From NCBI GenBank assembly GCA_018396415.1, contig JAGTRE010000006.1:17036-81035 (forward strand): a DNA stretch of 64,000 bases, in the 5' to 3' direction. This stretch comes from Candidatus Bathyarchaeota archaeon. Lineage in GTDB: Archaea; Thermoproteota; Bathyarchaeia; RBG-16-48-13; JAGTRE01. A program made the position numbers and the translations under genes. Positions 8,965 to 17,138 of the stretch are shown in pieces (position 1 is the stretch's first letter; each line of letters opens with the position of its first letter). The notes beneath the pieces are model-generated. The model was not told the DNA's origin and made no database searches. It saw only the letters and a program-made list of their open reading frames with translations.

Positions 8965-10435
8965 ATTTGCTAAGTCCCTCAACTGTCTCACGTAGTTTTA
9001 GTTCTGCCTTTTTCAAAGAGTGTGCTTTTTTACGAAGCCAAGCTTCATCTGCAATAATACGCTTACGCCTTTCCTTTGCCATCCTCGCAACCTCAGACGG
9101 CGAGGGGCATCCTCGAACCGTTTTTGAGTTTATGCTCTTGATTGGATCAGCTGCTTCTGCAATGTCACCGGACTTAATGGCGAGTTTCCTTCCAGTTGTT
9201 TGGAGAAATATCTCCTCCAATAGTTGTGGCGTCGTATCATGCAAAGTCTTTCCTTCTGAGATTAAACGTTGAACAAGAACTCCGATAACTCGATGCGCCA
9301 TCCGAAAGGGAATGTTAAACTTTTTGACAAGAGTGTCGGCAAGGTCTGTGGCTGTGGAAAAATCCTTGGAAACGAGTTCAAGCCAGCGCGAAGCATTAAA
9401 CCTAGTTTTTTGAATAAGTCCGGTCAGCATCCGAGTTGAAGTTAGTGTTATTTGACAGGTATTCCATAGGTGGGGTGTGAGTTCTTGGAGGTCTAGGTTA
9501 TAGCTTAGGGGTAGCGCCTTGAGAATTGTGAAAGCGGCGACTAAATCCCCGTAAACGTGTGTTGCCTTTGCCCTTATTAATTCCGGGACAACTGGATTCC
9601 TTTTTTGGGGCATTATGCTACTTGCAGATGCATATTCATCTGGAATTTCTGCCGTTCCAAACTCTACAGAACTCCAGAGAATCAGTTCTTCTGCTATCCT
9701 ACTAAAATCTGTCATACTTAACGCTAAGGCAGCCATGGCTTCGACGGCAAAATCCCTCGAACTAACGGCGTCTATTGAGTTTTCTAAAATGCCATCAAAT
9801 CCTAAGAGTTCAGCTACCCTGTTACGATTGATATTATACCCCGTTGCCGCAAGGGCAGCTGCCCCCATCGGGCAAAGGTTGACATGCTGATACGAGTTCA
9901 TTAAACGTGTTGTATCACGTTCTATTGCGTCATGATAAGCTAAGAAGTAATGTGCCAGCGTTACTGGTTGGGCATGTTGTAAGTGCGTGTAACCAGGCAT
10001 AACTATGTTTAAGTGCTCTACACAGCGTTTGAGGAGTGCTCTCCGAAGCTCGATAAGATTTCTAATTATATCGAGTAAGTATTGTCGAAGTGTTATTCGA
10101 ATGGCGGTTGCAACTTGGTCATTGCGGCTTTTGGCTGTATGAAGTTTTCCACCTATATCTTCCCCGACCATCTTTGTGATTTCCGCTTCAATATTCATAT
10201 GAACATCTTCAAGGCTCGGGTCAAGTTTCATGTTTGGGTCAAGTTTACTGAGTGCCTTTAACAGCAGGGCGCCCTCGCTTTCAGCGACTATTCCTTGTTC
10301 AACAAGCATTATGACGTGAGCTTTATTGATCTCAATAACTGGTTTAACGATGCTAGTGTCGGCAACAACAGAGGTTGTGTAGTCCACTATCTCGGTCGTT
10401 GGCTTATCTAATCTATCCCCTCTTAGAATATCCAC
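8945..10435 (-). CDS. argH: Argininosuccinate lyase
   Basis: Fumarase/aspartase superfamily enzyme of 496 residues that splits argininosuccinate into arginine and fumarate, the last step of the pathway. The superfamily signature is ASSIMPQKRNP near residue 275, with the TAKSRNDQVATAIR motif near 102 and GYTHLQHAQPV near 155. Start is GTG at 10435, preceded by AAAGGAG. It is slightly longer than most ArgH proteins, with an added basic C-terminal helix (ERRKRIIADEAWLRKK). It follows argG after 21 bases and overlaps carA. Confidence 0.96.
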   Translation of the reverse strand: MDILRGDRLDKPTTEIVDYTTSVVADTSIVKPVIEINKAHVIMLVEQGIVAESEGALLLKALSKLDPNMKLDPSLEDVHMNIEAEITKMVGEDIGGKLHTAKSRNDQVATAIRITLRQYLLDIIRNLIELRRALLKRCVEHLNIVMPGYTHLQHAQPVTLAHYFLAYHDAIERDTTRLMNSYQHVNLCPMGAAALAATGYNINRNRVAELLGFDGILENSIDAVSSRDFAVEAMAALALSMTDFSRIAEELILWSSVEFGTAEIPDEYASASSIMPQKRNPVVPELIRAKATHVYGDLVAAFTILKALPLSYNLDLQELTPHLWNTCQITLTSTRMLTGLIQKTRFNASRWLELVSKDFSTATDLADTLVKKFNIPFRMAHRVIGVLVQRLISEGKTLHDTTPQLLEEIFLQTTGRKLAIKSGDIAEAADPIKSINSKTVRGCPSPSEVARMAKERRKRIIADEAWLRKKAHSLKKAELKLRETVEGLSKYALQKP

Positions 10436-10456
10436 TCTTTCTTTCTCCTTTATGGA

Positions 10457-11656
10457 TTAATTTTTTATTTTTTTAAGTCGAAGCGCCCTAGCCACCCGCG
10501 TTGATAACCCCCATAACTCTATGAAGCCTGCAGAGGCGGTCTGGTCAAAGGTCGATTTCACATCATATGTCGCAAGGTTATAGTCATAAAGCGAAAACGG
10601 GGAGGATCGTCCCACGATATGCGCCGCACCCTTGAATAACTTTAGGCGAACTTCTCCAGAAACTCGATCTTGGGTGGCGTTTATGAAAGCTTCAAGATCC
10701 TCTCGTAGAGGATCCATCCATAATCCTGTATACACCAAGAAGGTCCATTGGGCATCGATCTGTTGTTTAAACAGAACTTCATGCCTAGTTAGCACAAACT
10801 TTTCGAGATCTTTATGTGCCTCAATAATACATGTTGCCGCGGGGCACTCGTAGACTTCACGCGATTTTATCCCGACAAGTCTATCTTCAATATGGTCAAT
10901 GCGCCCTACGCCATGTTTACCTGCTAAATTATTGAGGACAGTTATGAGTTCAACTTCATTCAAATGATTACCGTTTAATGAAACCGGAACTCCATTCTCA
11001 AATCCAATAGTAATATATTGTGGTTTGTCAGGAGCTTTTTCAGGAGCCACGGTCCACTCAAATGCTTCTTCGGGGGGTTCGTTTTCAGGGTGTTCAATTG
11101 GACCGCACTCAATTGAGCGCCCCCAGAGATTCTGGTCGATACTATAGGGATTACGCTTAATGGTTAGGGGTATACCATGGGTCTTGGCATATTCTATCTC
11201 TTGCTCTCGACTCATTTTCCACTCTCGTGCTGGAGCTAGGACTGTCAGCTCTGGATCAAGTGATTTTATGGTAACTTCAAATCTAACTTGGTCGTTGCCC
11301 TTGCCAGTACAACCGTGTGCTATAGCGTTTGCTCCTTCCTTATGGGCCACTTCAACCAGTTTTGATGCTATTAATGGTCTTGAGAGGGCGCTGCTAAGGG
11401 GGTATTTTTCTTCATAGAGGGCATTTGCCTTTATTGCTGGGTTAATGTATCCTTGAATAAATTCTTGCTTGGCATCGACTGTATAATGCCTTAGTACACC
11501 TAAATTTTCCGCTTTTGTGGCGATTTTCCTTAAGTCCTCCTGCTGTCCTACATCAACGGTGACGGTGACAAGTTGAGCGTGATACTTTTCCTGGAGCCAC
11601 TTAATTAGGACTGAAGTATCTAGTCCGCCTGAATACGCTAAAATTATTTTTTCCAT
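10457..11656 (-). CDS. argG: Argininosuccinate synthase
   Basis: ATP-dependent ligase of citrulline and aspartate, 399 residues, normal length. The PP-loop AYSGGLDTSVLIKWL begins at residue 7, and the citrulline/aspartate-binding region AHGCTGKGNDQVRFE is near 115. It is the first gene of the ten-gene minus-strand operon; the only sizeable non-coding stretch upstream carries a perfect inverted repeat (11743-11770) that is probably the operator. Start ATG at 11656, with a short AT-rich leader. Confidence 0.96.
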   Translation of the reverse strand: MEKIILAYSGGLDTSVLIKWLQEKYHAQLVTVTVDVGQQEDLRKIATKAENLGVLRHYTVDAKQEFIQGYINPAIKANALYEEKYPLSSALSRPLIASKLVEVAHKEGANAIAHGCTGKGNDQVRFEVTIKSLDPELTVLAPAREWKMSREQEIEYAKTHGIPLTIKRNPYSIDQNLWGRSIECGPIEHPENEPPEEAFEWTVAPEKAPDKPQYITIGFENGVPVSLNGNHLNEVELITVLNNLAGKHGVGRIDHIEDRLVGIKSREVYECPAATCIIEAHKDLEKFVLTRHEVLFKQQIDAQWTFLVYTGLWMDPLREDLEAFINATQDRVSGEVRLKLFKGAAHIVGRSSPFSLYDYNLATYDVKSTFDQTASAGFIELWGLSTRVARALRLKKIKN

Positions 11657-11742
11657 GCTTCTTTAATCTCCCGTTTTAGGTCTTCTTCCCATTCCCTTCG
11701 AGTATTAAATTAAAAACTCCTCATCAATTTTGCTTTCTTTTT

Positions 11743-11770
11743 AAAGATTAAAGATGAATATTTAATCTTT
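11743..11770 (-). promoter_or_regulatory. Inverted repeat upstream of the arginine operon
   Basis: AAAGATTAAA (11743-11752) and TTTAATCTTT (11761-11770) are perfect 10-base inverted arms with an 8-base spacer. On the minus strand the repeat sits just upstream of a TTTAAAAA TATA-like element about 80 bases before argG. A single half site AAAGATTAAAA recurs near 12099, in front of the RAM-domain gene at 12144. The Lrp-family regulator at the operon end is the obvious candidate ligand-responsive binder; that is inference. Confidence 0.55.
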
Positions 11771-12143
11771 TCTGAGGTATTTACATTTAACTTGTAAAAA
11801 ATTAAAGTTTCTGCAATTATCCAACCTATAACTAGAACTAGCGAAAATAGCCCAAAATCTTGACTAACTACAAGGTTGCCAACAACTTCGATTGACCAAA
11901 TTTACATAGGGGAGAATAAAACCGCATGAAATAACTGGCTCAAGGAAATTCTAAACCAACCCCTTTTGTTTAGTTTCAACGAATTAGTTAGCCAAGACGA
12001 GATAGCGCTGAGAATCATCTACCTCGATCGTTTAAGAATACATTTCCGGGGAATGCATCGAAACCAAAATGCGGTTAGAAAACTAAAAATCTACTAAATA
12101 AAGATTAAAAGTGGCTTCATTAACCAAATGAAAGCATGGGAAG
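11771..12143. other. Intergenic region between divergent argG and RAM-domain gene
   Basis: About 370 bases with no open frame of note, AT-rich next to argG and more mixed toward 12000. The only feature seen is the AAAGATTAAAA half site near 12099 that matches the argG inverted repeat arm. No tRNA-like or stable hairpin structure was recognised. Confidence 0.5.
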
Positions 12144-12383
12144 GTGAGAGATACGCCCCAAGTCATAGCATATATCTTAATGGTGACAGAAATCGGAAAG
12201 GAATACGATGTCGTTAAGGAGATTTCAAAAATTAAAGGGGTTACCGAAACGAGATCAGTCTACGGCGAGTTTGATGTTATTGCCAGAGTTGAAGCTGAAG
12301 ACTTGAAGACACTTGATGATGCTGTTACAAAGATCAGAAAAATAGCTAGTATAATTCGAACTGTGACGTTAATCTCAGCTTAG
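12144..12383 (+). CDS. Stand-alone RAM (AsnC/Lrp ligand-binding) domain protein
   Basis: A 79-residue protein equal to the effector-binding half of Lrp/AsnC regulators without the DNA-binding helix-turn-helix: beta strand AYILMVTEIG, helix YDVVKEISKIKGV, the turn SVYGEFDVIARV and C-terminal IIRTVTLI. Such proteins form ring-shaped oligomers and may modulate full-length Lrp proteins by binding amino acids. Start GTG with GGAAGG upstream. Its stop overlaps the convergent DUF72 gene by four bases. The half operator upstream hints that it shares control with the arginine operon. Confidence 0.8.
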   Translation: MRDTPQVIAYILMVTEIGKEYDVVKEISKIKGVTETRSVYGEFDVIARVEAEDLKTLDDAVTKIRKIASIIRTVTLISA

Positions 12384-13303
12384 CTTATTCCCATCGATTT
12401 TTTGATTTCAAAGAGAACTTCTTCAACGCTTTCATAAGTTTTTGTGGGCAAATTTTTCAGCAAATTATCTAGCGGAATCTGTTCATTTTTTCCCCACTCT
12501 ACTAGCTTCCAGCCGAATAGTTTTGAAAGCTTGCTCTTTGAAGCGGGATAACGGGTGCGTTGAATTAGCGCCCTAACTGACTCAAGTCCAGTAGCACCAG
12601 TTATACTTGGGAATTTATTTTTTTGGAGAAAATAATTCAAACGTTGACCGTCATCGAACATAGCTAAGTTATTGAAAAAAATATACACAGTCTTACCTTC
12701 CTTTTCAAGGGGGCCAACTTTTTCGATCAATTTCCTTAGCTCGTCGTCACTGTACTGGTAGTAATACATTCGGGTTCCTAAGCCATGTAAACGAAAGTAG
12801 GCAAAGGTACCAACATACGCAGGCATAGTTTTGAACGGATCGGTGACATGTGTGACGTCAAGTTCTTTTAACATTGTTGCAAGTGTTTTTCGAAGTTCTG
12901 GTTGATCCCAATCCGGTCCACGCGTTTCCCAAGCTATAGCAAGTTTATTTCGATGAATTTTCTTGAAAAACTTCTGGGCTACCGCTATATTTTCTTTAGT
13001 TGGTTTAAAGGATCCAGGCGTCTGAATCAGAAGTATCTTTGCATCAAGTGTTGAACAAATTGCCTTCATTTGGTTGAAAGCCTTTAGGCAGTCTAAGGAA
13101 TCTGCTAACTTATAGTTGTGGCTAATATCTTGGTGGGCTTTAACAGTAAACTCAAAATCCGGAGGAGCCTCCTCTTTCCATTTCTTGGCAAGGGTTAGCT
13201 TAGGATATGTGTAAAAAGTTGAATTCAACTCGACTAAGTTGAATGCCTTAAAATATTTCACCTTGGAAGTGGGAAACCCACAGCATCCAATTTTAAAGAC
13301 CAA
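12380..13303 (-). CDS. DUF72 family protein
   Basis: Conserved protein of 307 residues belonging to the DUF72 (COG1801) TIM-barrel-like family: it starts KIGCCGFP, then LVELNSTFYTYP, FTVKAHQDISH, LAIAWETRGP and a late YIFFNNLAMFDDGQR, all family landmarks. The biochemical function of DUF72 is not established, although the fold resembles metal-dependent isomerases and nucleases. It is alone on the minus strand, converging with the RAM-domain gene. It has about 40 extra C-terminal residues compared with shorter family members. Confidence 0.82.
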   Translation of the reverse strand: MVFKIGCCGFPTSKVKYFKAFNLVELNSTFYTYPKLTLAKKWKEEAPPDFEFTVKAHQDISHNYKLADSLDCLKAFNQMKAICSTLDAKILLIQTPGSFKPTKENIAVAQKFFKKIHRNKLAIAWETRGPDWDQPELRKTLATMLKELDVTHVTDPFKTMPAYVGTFAYFRLHGLGTRMYYYQYSDDELRKLIEKVGPLEKEGKTVYIFFNNLAMFDDGQRLNYFLQKNKFPSITGATGLESVRALIQRTRYPASKSKLSKLFGWKLVEWGKNEQIPLDNLLKNLPTKTYESVEEVLFEIKKSMGIS

Positions 13304-13522
13304 AGTCTATCGCTGAATAATATATAATTACATAATCGAGCTATAAGCATCTTCCCGCTAACTGCATCCAGCTATCGAAGTATGCTTTTGCCGTAGGACC
13401 TATGGTATCGCGATAAAGATTAGCATTAACTATAAATGTTATCGGCTCCAGTCTTCACTTCTTCGAATGCAAACTTCCAGCCAAAAGGTTAAACTGGTTT
13501 ATTAAGCATATTGGTGCAAGAG

Positions 13523-13891
13523 CTATCCGGCATGTCCTGGCAATATAAGCCACAGGCGCAATTCAATGCGTCTAGCTAACTCCTCAACTTGTTTTTCTAT
13601 GATTGAGATGCGTTTTCCCTTCGTAGGCTCAATATCTAGAGTAAAATGAGTTTCTGAGAATTTTCCGAAACCCTTTAGCCATTGATTAAAGCGCATCCTA
13701 CCAATCATTTTGACTTTAAGTTGCAAAATGGTTGAGCCGGTGTCGATTTTGCCGATAGCCGTATATAAAAACCGGTTATTTTTCTTTAAGTCTTCTTTAA
13801 CAATGCTAACCTTCAATTCATTAAACACTTTTCGTACAGCCATAACAATTTCATCAAATGAAATAATCCAATACCTCTTTTCAATGCGCAT
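13523..13891 (-). CDS. Unknown protein, paralogue of the 15212-15619 product
   Basis: A 122-residue protein that I do not recognise. Its architecture mirrors the protein at 15212-15619: an N-terminal helix (ISFDEIVMAVRKVFNEL), a beta-rich middle, a GFGK motif preceded by WLK, a beta strand (THFTLDIEP) and a C-terminal helix ending in RLWLIL. The matching parts of the partner are YISFTEVITIVRRVL, LLRGFGK and VSVELKT. No catalytic or metal-binding motif is seen. The two paralogues sit on the minus strand on either side of the plus-strand ferredoxin-ArsR and GcvH-like genes. ATG start at 13891. Confidence 0.6.
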   Translation of the reverse strand: MRIEKRYWIISFDEIVMAVRKVFNELKVSIVKEDLKKNNRFLYTAIGKIDTGSTILQLKVKMIGRMRFNQWLKGFGKFSETHFTLDIEPTKGKRISIIEKQVEELARRIELRLWLILPGHAG

Positions 13892-13993
13892 GTTACTTCA
13901 GTAGCACACTTTATACTATTTTTATTTTTCCAAGGCTCCCAAGTTTTGTCATGTTCATACGATGATTAAAGCGAAATTAAATAGAAATGCATA

Positions 13994-14011
13994 TATCGGT
14001 ATACGCCGATA
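13994..14011 (+). promoter_or_regulatory. Palindromic operator before the ferredoxin-ArsR gene
   Basis: TATCGG (13994-13999) and CCGATA (14006-14011) are perfect arms around TATACG. An AAATTAAATA TATA-like box lies just upstream (about 13974), which puts the predicted transcription start inside the palindrome and the first codon 30-40 bases later. The position fits autorepression by the ArsR-type domain encoded immediately downstream. Confidence 0.6.
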
Positions 14012-14047
14012 CTTTCGTTACATAATTTAATTGTCTACGTGGTAGCG

Positions 14048-14698
14048 ATGGTGACGTATTTCGGGGTTCCACGTCAAAAGATTCCTTGGTTTCCAACAAT
14101 TGCCCAGGATAAATGTCAAGGATGTGGAAAGTGTGTCGAATTCTGTGTGCATGGGGTCTTGAAATTAAAAGGGAATCCCCCTAAAGCTGTTGTAGTTAAA
14201 CCTTACCAGTGTGTAATTGCCTGCTCAGAATGCGCTGATCTTTGTCCCGAGAAGGCGATAACATTTCCAGACCTCAAAGTAGTCTATGATGCGATGGACC
14301 AGTATTGGAAAGGGGAGAGTCAAAAGGAGGTACACCGTGTCAAGAAAAAAAGGGCTCTATCTAGCTCCATCAGAAATGAAAAGTTTCTAAACTTGCAAGT
14401 AGACCTCTTAAAGGCTCTAGCCGATCCGATTAGATTAAAAATATTGCGTTTCCTCAGATCCGGCGAAAAATGCCAATGCGAAATAATCCCACATTTGAAA
14501 CGCTCACAATCGACCGTTTCTGAACATTTGCAACTGCTGGTGGACATTGGAATAGTAGAATCTCGCAAAGATGGCAGAAAAATCGTTTATAAGATACGCA
14601 TGGAAGAAATAATGAGAATCTTAGATAACATCGACGAATTAACCCGTGATCTCTTCGCCCACCCGAAGGATCGTAATGCAATCTTAACTTCTAAATAA
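14048..14698 (+). CDS. Ferredoxin-ArsR fusion regulator
   Basis: Unusual fusion of a two-cluster ferredoxin to an ArsR-family winged helix. Residues about 17-75 carry CQGCGKCVEFC and CVIACSECADLCP, the ligands for two [4Fe-4S] clusters. After a basic linker, residues about 125-205 form an ArsR helix-turn-helix (ALADPIRLKILRFL, SQSTVSEHLQLL) including EKCQCEI, the CxC pattern that binds As(III) in classical ArsR. The protein could sense redox state or metalloids and repress itself through the palindrome just upstream. The GcvH-like gene follows after 22 bases, so they are probably co-transcribed. Start ATG 14048; GTG 14039 is an alternative. Function is inferred from domains. Confidence 0.85.
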   Translation: MVTYFGVPRQKIPWFPTIAQDKCQGCGKCVEFCVHGVLKLKGNPPKAVVVKPYQCVIACSECADLCPEKAITFPDLKVVYDAMDQYWKGESQKEVHRVKKKRALSSSIRNEKFLNLQVDLLKALADPIRLKILRFLRSGEKCQCEIIPHLKRSQSTVSEHLQLLVDIGIVESRKDGRKIVYKIRMEEIMRILDNIDELTRDLFAHPKDRNAILTSK

Positions 14699-14720
14699 TT
14701 GACTTGGAGGAGGTTGAAGC

Positions 14721-15176
14721 TTGGTTAAGGTTAAAGTTGGAAAGCATATTTGTGAAGTTCCGAAGAATCTCTATTATACCAAGGCTCATACGTGGGCAAA
14801 AATAGAGGGTAATCAAGTTACCGTTGGGTTCGACGATTTCGCGCAAAAAATAATTGGCACCGTTCAAAGCTTTAGGCCCATAGCTGTTGGAACCGAACTA
14901 CGACAATTCGAACCACTTGGTACGGTTGAAGGTGGAAAAGCGGTGCAGAGAATCTACTCACCTATTAGTGGGAAAATTCTCGCAGTTAATGAGAGGCTTC
15001 TTCGTAAACCGTCTCTCATTAATCAAGATCCATACGGCGAAGGTTGGCTAATAAAAATCCAGCCGACTTCAAGACTAGCTGAGGAATTAAAGACGCTAAT
15101 TACAGGTGACAAAGCCTTGAAATGGACTAAAGATGAAATAAAAGCTATGATTCATAAAAAAATGATGTTGGTATAG
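14721..15176 (+). CDS. GcvH-like lipoyl-carrier protein
   Basis: A 151-residue H-protein-like lipoyl domain. The conserved loop VEGGKAVQRIYSPISG presents the lysine (K73) normally lipoylated in GcvH; the upstream YTKAHTWAKIEG and downstream GEGWLIKIQP match the family. It has a 20-residue longer, charged C-terminus. Start TTG at 14721 is fixed by GGAGGAGG just upstream. No glycine-cleavage P, T or L genes are nearby. Instead it sits behind a ferredoxin-ArsR regulator, so it may be a specialised carrier like the LbpA proteins of sulfur metabolism rather than a glycine cleavage component. That assignment is inference. Confidence 0.88.
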   Translation: MVKVKVGKHICEVPKNLYYTKAHTWAKIEGNQVTVGFDDFAQKIIGTVQSFRPIAVGTELRQFEPLGTVEGGKAVQRIYSPISGKILAVNERLLRKPSLINQDPYGEGWLIKIQPTSRLAEELKTLITGDKALKWTKDEIKAMIHKKMMLV

Positions 15177-15211
15177 GACAAAACGCTTAATGATCATTGA
15201 AAGGCGGACTT

Positions 15212-15619
15212 CTATCCCCCTCCGGTTCGATATAGGGACAGGAATATTTTCTCTTCAATAGTTTTCTTTGTAGTTTCCAGTGTTTCCCTTAGTTTGGGGC
15301 TCACTCTTCCTTTAGTTTTTAATTCTACTGATACTCTAGTTGTGGGAATTTTCCCAAAGCCTCGGAGCAGGGGGATTATACGTTTTTCCCCATTAACTCG
15401 TATTCTTATTGTTGCATCACGAGCATTAACTTTAAGTTTTCCCGTAAATTCGGAGGCAAGAGTATCAACTGTTTCTTGCACATTTTCAGTGTATGCAACG
15501 CCGAAATCCGACAAAACTCGTCTTACTATTGTTATTACCTCTGTAAATGAGATGTACCTCCATTCAATTTTGTCTAGGGGACCCCAAATTTCAAATAGAC
15601 CTTTGCCTCTTTCAGACAA
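15212..15619 (-). CDS. Unknown protein, paralogue of the 13523-13891 product
   Basis: A 135-residue protein of unknown function converging on the GcvH-like gene. It shares with the 13523-13891 product the helix YISFTEVITIVRRVLSDFG, the LLRGFGKIPTTRVSVEL strand pair and a C-terminal helix ending IFLSLYR. It has an extra N-terminal stretch (MSERGKGLFEIWGPLDK) and a Gly-rich tail. No cysteines, signal peptide or membrane segment. The placement of two copies around the ferredoxin-ArsR/GcvH-like unit suggests duplication of a module, but no role can be assigned. Confidence 0.6.
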   Translation of the reverse strand: MSERGKGLFEIWGPLDKIEWRYISFTEVITIVRRVLSDFGVAYTENVQETVDTLASEFTGKLKVNARDATIRIRVNGEKRIIPLLRGFGKIPTTRVSVELKTKGRVSPKLRETLETTKKTIEEKIFLSLYRTGGG

Positions 15620-15688
15620 CTGTCACACCATTCCTAGGTTATTTGTAGCTTATATAAGAGTTAATATAACACATCAATTAACCAATCA

Positions 15689-17137
15689 TTATTTACGGTT
15701 AGCTAGCCTTACCTCATCGTCAGATACTGCTACAACCTCATTAAATCGCTGACTTAGTTGAATAATCTCTGTTTCCGACAGTTGTTTAGTTTCGTATCCT
15801 AGCGATGATGTAACAGGCAATCCCTTAGCGAACCTTTCATATGTATCATAAAAATCTACGAATCGTCTAAACTTAAGAGATATTTCATAATCCTTTGGAG
15901 CGATGAAACGTGGGCAGCATGGCTCTAATATAATAGGATTACAAACATTACTAACCACCATCGAGTAGTCTTTAGCTATCTTTCTACCCAATTTGATAGT
16001 TTCTTCGAAATGATCTTTGGTTTCCCAAGAAAGTCCAGATGTAAAGTATAGTTCTACGGGAATCATCTCATCTTTTGCGTAATTGAGCCAACGCAAAAGC
16101 GACACATTATCGTAGTAAAATCCCTTGTTCAATTTCCGGATGTATTCAGAGCCCGACTCTGGGGAAAGGGTAATTGTCGAATAAAGGGGGTTAAAAGTGC
16201 CTTTGAAGTCTCGTAGCAACTGTTTATCTGAGAGGGACCATAGCAGAAATTGCGCACTTATGTCAATTTTTTCTTGGCGTATCATTTCAAAAAGCTCATG
16301 GTAAAACCGACGCCTTGACGGATACGGATCAAAATCAATGTAAGCACATGAAATCTTTCTTTCTTCGAAGGCGGCTAATGTTTCGACAATTTTCTTCTTG
16401 GAACGAAAGATTGGAGTGCTGCGACCAGTCAGGATTTTGTACGCGTTTTTGCCTCCTCCACAATATGAGCAATTCACTGAACACCCTCGCCCTATGCACA
16501 CCCATCCTTGAGTCTTAAACTTTGGACGGAGGTCATCATTTTCGCAGGTAAGCTTAATGTACTTGTCCCAGTTTTCAAGCAACGACAAATTAGAGAAGTC
16601 AAGCTGATCTAAATCCTGCGTCCTCGCAATATAACGTCGCCGGCTTCGCTTTATTGATCCATTATCACGATACAATAAATTCGGAACTTTTCTTAGATCG
16701 CCATTCCGATGTTTCACCAGTTCAAGTAAGGGGACCTCAGCCTCGCCGCATATGACCGCATCAACGCAATTGAAGCTAGATAAAATCTCTTCAGCAAAGT
16801 ACGAGGCTGTAAATCCTCCCAAAACGACGAAAGCGTTAAAGACCTGTTTAACCAGCCTAGCCAAGCGTATGGTGTCATATGCGTGAGAATACCAGTGAAG
16901 ATCAATTCCAACAATAGATGCTTCATACCGCCTGAACAATTCTTCTTCGGTGAAATATGGATTACACATTCGTTCTAGTCCAGTATGGAAGATCCTTACG
17001 TCATATCCTTCTTTCTCAAGTAGATCTGCGCTGGCAATGTAGCCCATAGGCATAATAACATAGCGAATGCGTTCTTCGTATGGAGAGATTCTAAAATGTG
17101 TAGTCGGATGAAGCAATATACAATCAAATACTCTCAT
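15689..17137 (-). CDS. B12-binding-type radical SAM protein
   Basis: Radical SAM enzyme of 482 residues with an N-terminal cobalamin-binding-like Rossmann domain (LLHPTTHF, GYDVRIFHTG, AFVVLGGFTAS, VDAVICGEAEVPLLEL, residues about 7-140) and a core domain with the cluster motif CSVNCSYC near residue 221. The B12 DxHxxG signature is not clear, so cobalamin use is uncertain. The gene begins two bases after the stop of the GNAT-like gene, so both are one transcript. Substrate is unknown; peptide or small-molecule methylation or rearrangement are possibilities. Confidence 0.8.
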   Translation of the reverse strand: MRVFDCILLHPTTHFRISPYEERIRYVIMPMGYIASADLLEKEGYDVRIFHTGLERMCNPYFTEEELFRRYEASIVGIDLHWYSHAYDTIRLARLVKQVFNAFVVLGGFTASYFAEEILSSFNCVDAVICGEAEVPLLELVKHRNGDLRKVPNLLYRDNGSIKRSRRRYIARTQDLDQLDFSNLSLLENWDKYIKLTCENDDLRPKFKTQGWVCIGRGCSVNCSYCGGGKNAYKILTGRSTPIFRSKKKIVETLAAFEERKISCAYIDFDPYPSRRRFYHELFEMIRQEKIDISAQFLLWSLSDKQLLRDFKGTFNPLYSTITLSPESGSEYIRKLNKGFYYDNVSLLRWLNYAKDEMIPVELYFTSGLSWETKDHFEETIKLGRKIAKDYSMVVSNVCNPIILEPCCPRFIAPKDYEISLKFRRFVDFYDTYERFAKGLPVTSSLGYETKQLSETEIIQLSQRFNEVVAVSDDEVRLANRK

Positions 17138-17138
17138 G

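Noticed and set aside
14721..15176. Part of a full glycine cleavage system
   Set aside because: No gcvP, gcvT or dihydrolipoamide dehydrogenase gene occurs in the window.
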